Part shown: positions 43,446-52,826 of the stretch, piece after piece
Layout of the letters: each line of letters starts with the position of its first letter
Position numbering within the stretch: the stretch's first letter is position 1
NCBI GenBank assembly: GCA_018136815.1
Contig: CM030931.1
Location: forward strand, 6,902,399 to 6,966,398
From: Isochrysis galbana
Lineage: Eukaryota > Haptophyta > Isochrysidales > Isochrysidaceae
Direction: 5' to 3'
Length of the DNA: 64,000 bases
Position numbers and translations under genes: made by a program
Notes under the pieces: model-generated
Database searches by the model: none
What the model saw: only the letters and a program-made list of their open reading frames with translations
What the model was told of the DNA's origin: nothing

Positions 43446-44780
43446 TGTCGAGTCGAGCGGAGCCGGAGGGCTCTGAGCCACTCCGTCGCGAGCGGCACCG
43501 GCGGCTAGCGCGGCGCTTTGTCCCTCCTCCCCACCGGGAGTCGGGTGAATGAAATTCTGGACTGGGTCGGGCAACCCCATTCGGGTGTATGGACAGGGAA
43601 CGAACGGCGAACGAAGGACTGTGGGGCGGCGAGGCGCTCCTAGCGGCCCTAGTGTGATGGGTTGTAAGAGATTGTTAGACCTACAAAGAACTCTTCCCTC
43701 AGGGAGGGAGCCTAAGCTGCTTGAGTGCAGCGACGCAGCGAACAACGACGGACAACGAAGCTGAGAACAACAGGTTACACCGACTCACGAACACACCGGA
43801 ATCATTCACCCAAACCAAGCAAATTATCAAGCAACCGCGACCCCAAATCACCGATAACTCAAACACGTCGCGAGAGACGGAGAGAGAGAGCGAGAGAGAG
43901 AGAGAGACTCCGCAGCGACGGCCGGAGCGTGTCTCCGTTGTAACTTCCCACGTAGCGGAGAGTCCGAAGGGGAGCGTCCTGTCGCGCGACCACGGCGATC
44001 ACTTTGGATACAGATCGCAACGAGATGTCTTCACGACAGAGGAAATCTTGCCGTTGAGCGTGAACCTTCTAGACGCTTCTAACGAACAACCCTGAGTAGC
44101 AACCAAGGGGAAGGAACACCAAAGGGGCCAAGGCTTGCATGTAACTTGCATCAAGGGGAAAGATTCCCTCACCTAGGAAGCGAACCTACACCGGTCTCCA
44201 AGGGGAGATGGCAAATTAAACCTCAAATCTCGAGCGGCTAGAGCAACCGACTCGCTCGCCAAAACCTTGACCGAGAAGAAAGAAGCAAGGACCTACAAGC
44301 CAAGGGTAGCGGACCTAGGGAATGTGAGAGGAAGTTTCCGAACGCCAACGCGAACGCCAAACGCCGGAAGGCAACGAAACCCTAACCAAGCCAAGCGGAA
44401 CCTACGAAGAACAGGCCTGGACGACAACGACAACGAAAGTGAAAGTGAGCAAGTCCCAAGCAAGAACCGGAACTCAACAAGAAACAACAAGCCTTGCAAG
44501 AAGCTAAACAAGCCTTCACAAGGTAACTCGAGAGCCTGAGACAAGCGCGCAGCGAGCAACAGGCGACCTGGCTCCTTTGGGTCAAGATTACCCGAAAGGA
44601 GGAAACCTGGAATCTAGACCTGACAAACAGGCTAGAAGGAACGAAACGAGAACTCGAATTCTAGATCGCTAGGGACGAACCCTACCAACCTAGAAGTACC
44701 TGAGCTTCACCGTGTGGCCGCACGGCGAAGGACCTGGAAATAAGAGCCTGGAAATCGCATCATCTAGGATGAATGCGACA
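43446..44780 (-). repeat. 3' LTR of the gypsy element
   Basis: 1335 bp, TG...CA ends on the minus strand (TGTCGCATTCATCC to GACTCGACA). Includes a GA-rich tract at 43880-43910 and repeats the first 100 codons of gag. Confidence 0.95.
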
Positions 44781-44790
44781 CCCCCCGACT
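44781..44790 (-). other. Polypurine tract of the gypsy element
   Basis: On the minus strand AGTCGGGGGG directly precedes the 3' LTR and is the expected plus-strand primer site. Confidence 0.75.
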
Positions 44791-45167
44791 AAGATCGAGA
44801 CGTCTCCCGATGTCGAGCGGTGAACCTGGAAACAGAGACCTGGAACCTAGAACCTGAGCTGACCAGAGGTCAGAATCGGAACAAGAAGCAACGGAACATA
44901 GCGAGCGAAACGTGGAGACAAGAACACCCTTTGGATCCAAAGCGAGCACGAAATCGGCGGCTTAACGCGGCGGCCTCTTTCGTACGCACTGCCCCACCCA
45001 CTTCTCCCTTTTACAGGAGCTTTGCTCGGGTGTTGCGCCGGGTGTAGAGCGCAGGCAGCACGCGTTCAGCACCTCCATGATTCGCTCGGACGGAAACTTG
45101 AACTCGGAGCCCTAGCCGAGGCGTGGGGCTAGCCTAGAGGGACGGGTCCCTTACCCAAGACATGGGA

Positions 45168-48100
45168 TCAACGAGAATGGAGCCTGGATCGAGTGCGCGA
45201 AGACGGCGCATCGAGAACGGGAGGAAGAGGAGTATCCCTGGCCGACGAAGAAGTTGCTTCCGGGGACTCAACATCTTCTGGACAAGTCTCTTCGACGGAG
45301 CGATCATACTCATCAAGCAAATCAGAACAACGACGGAGCAACTCGGAACGAGGCTCCCAGGTGGCTTCTCGAATAGAATAGCCACGCCACTTCACGAGGT
45401 ACTCGATAGAATCGCCATGGCTACGACGATCGAGCAACTTTTCAACGATGTACTCGTCGTCAGCCAGCGGCTCTTCATCAACGAAAGTATGATACGGCCG
45501 GAGGTTCGAGATATGCACCTCCTCCTTGACTAACCGGTTCTCCAGATCACGGAGTCGGTACCTAGTGTCGGACAGAGCCTCTACGACGCGGTAGGGACCC
45601 GAGTAGATGAATTGCAACTTGTTGGCATGGCCTGGTAATCGCATGCAGACGCGATCCCCAGGTTCGAAACGAGCTGGTCTTTGAGACTTGATGGTAGCGT
45701 CACGGACTGACTCAGCCTGAGCGGCTAGGGTAGCCTCGAGAGCGCTGGACCAAGAGAGGCGGAGGCTCGCATTGAGCCTGGATGCGTACGAGCGAACGTC
45801 GGCGGACGCCGCCTCGAGAGCAGTTGGCGAAACGGACTTCGGATCAGAAAGTTGAGCGGGCAGACGCAGCTCACGCCCAAAGATCAAAGACGCTGGAGAC
45901 CGGGAGGTGACACGACCGGAAGAAGCCCTCAACGAGAGGAGTAGGAACGGCAAATGGTCGACCCAATGGCTGCCACCCTCATTCGAGGCGCGCATCAAAC
46001 GGATGAGCGTTTGCTGAGCGCGTTCGACGAAGCCTACACCCTCATGTCGATACGGCTCTGTACTCGACAAATCAGTCCCGGTGAGCTCCAGAATACGCGA
46101 AACAAGAACCGAACAAAGATTCGAACCGGCGTCGGTTCGAAGCTGCCTAGGGACTCCATAACGCGTCACAATCAAGCGGATGAACATGTCCAAGGCCATC
46201 TCCGACGAGGGATCCCCATTCGACGGCTCAGCCTCAGTCCATCGAGTGAGCGAGTCGATGAAGACGACCAGCTTGTCGTAACCCGAGACTCCAGGCACGA
46301 AGTTGTGAGTGGGAGCCAGTGAGAGCACGTCGCAGTAGACCACATCAAAGGGGTAGGTACCCACGGAGAGACCGGAGGGCGACGCTAGAGCCCTAGGTAG
46401 CGGCTTGGCGAGGGTGCACTCGTGGCATTCCCGGACGTAGGATGCAACGTCGGAAGACATGCCAGGCCAGTATACCCGAGTACGAAGAAGACCGGACATA
46501 CGAGAAACTCCAAGGTGACCGGAGCGATCGTGGTAGGCAAAAAGGTAGCGAGACCGCAACGAGGGCGGAACATAGAGCACTAGCGAGTCCGGGTCGGTGG
46601 AGTCAGGAACGGTGCGATAGTAGACGAGCCCATCGTGAACGACGAAACGGCGAAACATCTTGGATGGCTGAGCGGGAGCGGGAGCGGGAGCGACAGGACT
46701 GGAACACGAATCATCTTCGACAATGGGGCCTGAGGCGGCGGCTGGCGGAGGCGACCCTTGGCCTGATGGCTCGTGGTTGGCCGTCTCTCCTGAGCCCAGG
46801 AGTGGCTCTACGAACGGATCTTCCGCCAGGGCCGCTCTCATCTCTTCGGAAGTCGGCGTACCCGGAGCCAAATAACTAGACTGGATGGCGGGCCCGGAAT
46901 CGGAGGCTCGACGACGAGATCGGTCCAAAGCTTGAAGCCCTCGCGCCGTAACTACGGAGCGCGTGATGGCAGCCACCGGATGAGACCGTTCATGCTCGGC
47001 TAGAGACTCTGAGCCAGGCTCACGTACCGCTAACGACGCTGGGCCGGCGAGTGGTTCGTCTTCGTGTTCCGGCTCCAGGGATGCTAGCCGGGACAGCCCG
47101 TCAGCATCCTGATGAACAGCTCCTGGTTTATGTTCGACATCGAACCGGTACTCAGCCAACTTGAGAGCCCACCGAGTCAGCCGAGAGGCTGGCCCACCGG
47201 CTACTTGATCCTTCATGGTATGCAGCCATCGCAGCGCAGAGTGGTCAACGACTAACTTGAACCGACGCCCCCAAAGGTAGGGTCGCCAATTTCGGATTGA
47301 TTCCAGGGCAGCCAAGAGCTCAATCTCGGTCACCGTCCAATGGCGTTCGGCCGAGGTGAGACTGCGAGCGTAATACCCAACGACTCGTTCACGGTTATCG
47401 TCTCCTAGCTGCGAGAGGATGCCGGCGATACCCAACTTGCTAGCCCCATCGGTCTTGACGATGAAGGGCCGATCATCCCTGGGTGGAGTCAAGACGGGCT
47501 CCGAAGTGATCGCTGTCTTGAGCTCTTGGATAGCTCGGCGACACTCCTCGGACTGGGACTCCTTTGCCACGTCGCAGCCCTTCCGCGTGAGGGCAGTGAG
47601 AGGAGCAGCCTTAGCGGCGAATTGGCGAATGAATCGACGATAGTAGGAGCAAAGGCCGAGGAAAGATCGAACCGCTTCCAAGGAGTTGATGGATGACGGG
47701 TCGATGTCGGCGACAGCTGCGACCTTCTTCGGGTCCATCTTGAGACCTTCCCTCGAGACAACGTGACCGAGGTACTCCGTAGAGGTGGCAAAGAAGACAC
47801 ACTTGGACATCTTGCAGGTCAGACCGGCCCACTCTAGCCGTTCGAGAACGAGGTCTAGCCGGTGAAGCATTTGCTCGAACGAAGCCTGTGCCCTGGCCTC
47901 TTCGGAAGGACCCACGCCCGTTGACCAGATGCCCACATCATCGAGGTAAGGCATGCAGATCTCCCACGCTAGCGCACCGAGAACGATGTCCATCAAGCGG
48001 CACATGTAGGAGGGACCTGATTGGATGCCGAACGGTAGAAAGTTGAACTCGTATTTGCCGCGGTGGGTAGTGAAAGCGGTGATATGTTTGTGCGATTCTT

Positions 48101-51100
48101 TGATCGGGATGCCCCAAAAACCAGAGGCTAAATCGAGAGTACATAAGAAGAGAGAACTGAGCGGCCCTTGGCCGGACGCTAGCCTATCGATAGCCTCCAC
48201 AATGAGGGGTAGAGGGCTATCCTCGACGCGTAGCTTGGCGTTCGTGTCGCGGTAGTCCACGCAGAATCGAACGGAGCCATCTTTCTTGCTGACCAGGACT
48301 ACTCGGGAAGCCCAAGCCGAATTTGACTTGCGAATAATGCCGGCGGCTTCCATCTTGGCTACCTCCTCTTCTATGATGAGCTCGCCTGCGCGGCCCACTC
48401 TAGACGGAGCGTGCCGGTGAGGAACAGCGCCGGGGTTGAGTGGCAACTCCACCTCGAGAACGTGCGTATGGTTTGGAGCCCCCGGGTGCAACGCGAAAGC
48501 TTTGATGCGCCGGGCCAAGAGTTGGCGTACTTCTTCTCGTTGATCGTCGGAAAGAAGCCGGTCTGGATCGATGGTGGCTGAGTCGAGTAGAGATCGTTGC
48601 TCCTCGCTCAGCGCGGTGACAGGGTCACCATCCCCCTCGCTTCCAGTCGGAGTCCAGCCCCGGTGCAACTTGAAACGCACCTGGAGCGAAGCTATCGGAT
48701 GCAGAGACGGCAGGGTCAGCGCATTGACCCCGGTGTGGACGATCGTCACCGCGATGCGATGATCTTCCGTGGGCGTGACCACCGTGGGCATTACGAGAGG
48801 AGACGAATCGAGAGCCTCGCGATTTGGTAGGCGGTCGACCAGCATCGCGCAGTCCGAATGATCTCGGAGAGCTAGCGGAACCCTGACCCAGATGGTTGCG
48901 CGGTGGAAGGCAGGAATCGTCACCGATTGCTCCGTGTAGAGAAGATATTCGGACGAGGTAGACGCCGGAGCTTTGGCCGCAAACTCGTCGGCAGACTCAA
49001 AGAGAGGTGTATAGAGTGGCTGTCTAGCATCAGCAGCAGCCTCACCCTCCGATCCGGCCGGGATCTCTCGTGTTGCCGTCGACCTCTCTAGAAAGTCGAC
49101 AGTCAGCGGCTGACCGGGTGACATCGAGATAGCTCCGACGAAGCCGGCGTCCGCGACTGGGGGCGGCGCCGTGGAAACTCTGACTACACATTCGGAAAGG
49201 ACTCTTGAAGAGTCTTCTGAATCGCCAGAGGCCGGACGGAGGCGGAGGCTTCCTTCCGAGCTCGCGGCGTCGAGAGAAATGGTAGCGGAGTGGGCGGCCA
49301 AAAAATCGTTCCCGAGCAGAAGCATCGCGTTTCCTTCGATGACCGCGAACGAATGACGGAAGAGGCGACCGGACAAGGAGAAGACGAGGCTAGCCCGGCC
49401 CCTAGTGATGAGAGGAAGGCCGTCCGGCCCATGTAGGTTGGGGACGGTAGCGTCCGATACGCGTTCGACGCAAGCGTCTTCAGGTAGTCGATCGAGAAGA
49501 GCAGTGGTGATTACTGACGGGCCCGCTCCAGTGTCAGCCAGGGTGCTGTTCACCGTGAGGGCAACGTCCGGGAGAACGAACCCTTGAGCTGCGCGGTCGC
49601 CATCGGCACGGCAGACCACGAGATCGCGGACATAGAGGCAGTGACGAGGGTAGAGCGGCGGCGGAGTGTCCGCGATAGATTCCACCGGAAGTGAGGTTCC
49701 GGCTCCGGGTGACAGGGTGGTTGGATTGGAGGCTAGCCTGGACGGAGAAGATTCATCGACGTGGGGCACTCGCTCGATAGCGGCGGCCACCGTCTGCGGC
49801 ACGAATGGTATCGAGGAGCGTGGGGATGCCTTTGCTGAACTAGAGGGGTTAGGCACGCCATCATAGCCTAGCCCTCGACGGTCCGTCGGATGCCGAGGTT
49901 GATCCATTTGGCGTGACCATTCCTTCTCCAGGGACTTCTGCAAGTCTGTCTTCGGAAGCTTCGACAACTCGGAAAATCCGGCCGCACTGAGGCCCCTAGC
50001 GGTAGCCCCATCGCAATACAGTGCCCGTGGAGTATCCTCTCCTTCGGCGGCGTCGGAGGGCTTGGTCTCGATGGTCTGCATGCTCCGGTGTTCTGGCATC
50101 TCGGGCGTGTCATCTTCTCCCGAGTCGGGCCCGACATCCCAGGTTTCGAGTGGCCTTTCGGCTACGAACGAATTGGTCAGTTCGGCCACTCCCTCGTCGC
50201 CAGCCGTGAAGGAGGCGCTCGGAGATAGTGCATTGATGCCTTGAGAGCCCAGTCGAGACAAGATGGGAGGTTCCGACGGCTCCGCAGCTGCCGCTTGCTC
50301 AGCGATTTCTTGGGCGATGGAAGGCGTGACATCCTGCCACCGATGGACCCCCGAAATTACATCACGGTCGAAGACCTGCCACTTGCTGCGGCGCTTCTTC
50401 ACCGTGTTTGGAGGGCCTGGCGTTGTAGAGCGGTCCTCTATGGGCCACTCCCACGGCAGGAAGCGGTCTCCTTCCGCCTCGGCCTCGTCTTGCGATACGT
50501 TTGTTTCCGAGTCCTCCTGATGAAGCAGGCGAGAAGCATCGGCAACGGGGCCTGCGTCCGGGATCACGACAACCGAATCAGACACTGGCGAACCGCTGGG
50601 AGGCGTGAGGTGAGAGCTAGAAGCTGCTTCGCCTCTCCCCTCCATGAAACGAGCCAGAGCCGTCCTCGGCTCAGCCAGCTCGAAACCGGTCGAGCAAAGC
50701 GAAGGGCGTTCTCTCAAGCTGGCAGCTGCTTGGGAAATTGCCCAGTCCACCGTGAAGTCGAGCGAACGCGACGCCTTGGCTTCGCGCGCATAACGGCGCA
50801 AGACCGGCATCCACTGGGCCGCCATTGCACCGGCAATGCCCACATAGGTGCGGCTGCGAAGGGCGCCACGGTGGGGCGACGGCGATAGATCCGCCATAGC
50901 GGATAGACGTCCCTCGACAATCTTCGAAGGCTGCAAGGACGGGAGTGAAGCCGTCAGGTACAGGCCAGTTGCTTTTTGATGGCCCGTGCCGTGCTGCCAC
51001 GGCTGCACAAACTGCCGCGGTCGCAACCCCCCGACTAAGGCAGAGGCTTCCGCGTGCATTCGAGGATTTTCGACGGCAACGAAAGGCGCGTCGGCGCTTG

Positions 51101-52826
51101 CCATGGCGAGGAAGACTCTAGCGGCGGATTCGAGAGCCTGGCGTCGTCCCGGCTCCCGATCGAGCCACTGGCAACTCACCGCCGACAAATACGTGCACGG
51201 CGGATGCGCAACCACGAGGTCCCAACCGAGGTTTTGAATGTGAAGAGCATCTCCGCAGAAGTGGGGAATGTAGTCGATCTCCGACGGTCGTAGATCGCAC
51301 GTCGCGACGTGCGCTCCGGCGAGTAGGAACATCGAAGACACGACCCCGCTAGCTTCACCGACGACTAGAACGCGGGGTGGAGGAATCCCCTCGGCCGCGT
51401 CGAGCGTCACGGCGTCGTGGATCGCCGCTAACTCAGCGCAAAGCTCGTCAAAATGCGTCGGCAGTACGGCAGAGGGTGATGAATGAGTGCTCGCGTGCGG
51501 CCGCCGCACGGCTAGAGCAGCTTCGGCGAGATGGCGGGGCAAGATGACGGAGGAACCGCTAGCCCGGGCACGGGAGGCGGCTAACATTTGGAGCTCGCGC
51601 GTAGGGGCGCGGGCAGTTGCAGTAGACTTGGCGGCCGAGGAACAACCAACCACGGCGATCCGGTGGATGGCCTCGGCAACGGAATTCAGGGGAAGGAGGT
51701 CGTCGCCCTCGAGTTTCGGTGGGCTAGACCTGAAGGGGGTTGGCTCCGGCGGGCGATCCCTGGAACGGGGATCCTCCGGAGAGCCGAGAGAAAGAGGAGA
51801 CGCCGGCGTCCGTATGGTGCGCGACGAGGGATCGTAGTCGACGGCCCCTGCGTCTCCCGAGTCTGCGGTGGCCACGGCGTGAGCGCGGAAAGCCGCAGCT
51901 CCCTTGGAACCTTCATCTTCATTGACTCCGGAAGCCGACCCTTCCGGGTCGGGAACCAGATCAGAAACGAGAACGGGTGCAACTTCGAGACGAGAGAATG
52001 AACACGATGACGGAGAAATATAACGAACCGGGGAGAGAGGTGAGGAGGAGGCACTAGTCTCCGCCTCCACTGCACGAGAACCTACGGTAGACAACGACAA
52101 TTTGTCCGCAGAGCGGCTCCGGCTATGGCCCTTGGGAGAGAGGTCTCCAGTGGGGTCCCGCCGGGAAAGAGCAGAAACAGGTAGAGCACCAACAACATTT
52201 TCGGACGCGGCAGCGGCCACGTCGGACCTATCCATAGAACCTAGAGCAGAAGATGATACCGAGTCGACAGCCCTCGAGGGCTTCACAACCGATTGTTTAC
52301 GAAACGAAGAGACCGAAGACGCGTCGAATCTACCTAGCCCACCCCCTTGGGCAGGGCCGTCGGGGGGTGAATCCAGGGATGAAGATGCGTCGAAAGACCT
52401 AGGAGAATTAGAAGAAACCGAAGACAGCATAGTGTCCGTAGAAATAGATTCCAAGAGGGGCAGCGAGCGAGAATCGGCCCCTAACATCCTAATAGCGTGC
52501 GGAGTAATAGAAGAACTTGTAGACGTACACGAATTTCGGAGAGTCGGGTCGCGACTATCTCCGGGGCAAACCTGTTTCCAGGAGCCCGGGTCAAGTGTCG
52601 ACTCCGGCTTCCGAGATAGCCGTTCGGCGGGGGCTTCAGCCGGCGAGGCGGCTCCCACCGTCGAGGACTGAATAGAGCTAGAGACAGGGGGAGAATCGCC
52701 GCGTCGACAGCTCTTCTCCCCAAGCGGCGTAGGGATCGGATCGGGATGGTGGTGGTGGCGTTCAGGCCCACCGCCCGCGATGTTCTCCGCCAGGGTTTGA
52801 AGGACGGGGACCCCGCCGGACCCCTA
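45168..52826 (-). CDS. Gypsy Pol: methyltransferase, protease, RT, RNase H, integrase, chromodomain
   Basis: An open frame of about 2,500 codons. It shares the Gag frame and begins right after the Gag TAG (52824-52826); the first in-frame ATG is about 100 codons in, so it is presumably made by readthrough. Numbered from the GTG at 52658: Ser-rich region 1-400; cytosine methyltransferase-like domain 425-630; disordered region to ~1000; aspartic protease with LADTGAGPS at 1039-1047; reverse transcriptase about 1440-1640 with LDLASGFWGIPI and the catalytic YLDD at 1570-1573; RNase H about 1725-1855 (VKTDGASKLGIAGILSQ); integrase with HRSGHLG-type HHCC finger and the D, D, E residues in VVYCDVLS, LRTDAGSN and VGFVERAQ; chromodomain 2401-2451 (EYLVKWRGYSIREATWEP). 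The protease-RT-RH-IN order and chromodomain make it a Ty3/gypsy chromovirus. The chromodomain should steer integration to marked chromatin. Confidence 0.95.
50769..51390 (-). CDS. Phage-type DNA cytosine methyltransferase domain within Pol
   Basis: Residues about 425-630 of Pol. In order: an AdoMet-binding start (RVLVVGEASGVVSSMFLLAG, then CDLRPSE), GWDLVVAHPPCTYLSAV with the catalytic PPC Cys488 (motif IV of C5 methyltransferases), FVAVENPRMH (motif VI ENP), FVQPWQHGTGHQKATGLYLT, KIVEGR and RSRTYVGIAGAMAAQW. From memory this series is that of small DNA cytosine methyltransferases carried by bacteriophages and bacteria. It is not that of eukaryotic DNMT1, DNMT3 or DNMT5. All motifs needed for catalysis appear to be present. 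The target recognition region is short, as in the phage enzymes. Activity and sequence target are inference. Confidence 0.82.
52824..52826 (-). promoter_or_regulatory. In-frame TAG between Gag and Pol (probable readthrough site)
   Basis: Reads CAG TAG GGG TCC. Gag upstream and Pol downstream are in the same frame, with no other stop between them and no ATG for the first ~110 codons after it. A TAG followed by G-rich sequence is the arrangement used for gag-pol readthrough in gammaretroviruses. A point mutation cannot be ruled out from one copy. Confidence 0.6.

Noticed and set aside
45954-52671. Plus-strand ORFs opposite the gypsy Pol
   Set aside because: Antisense shadows of a GC-rich coding strand with no recognisable protein features.
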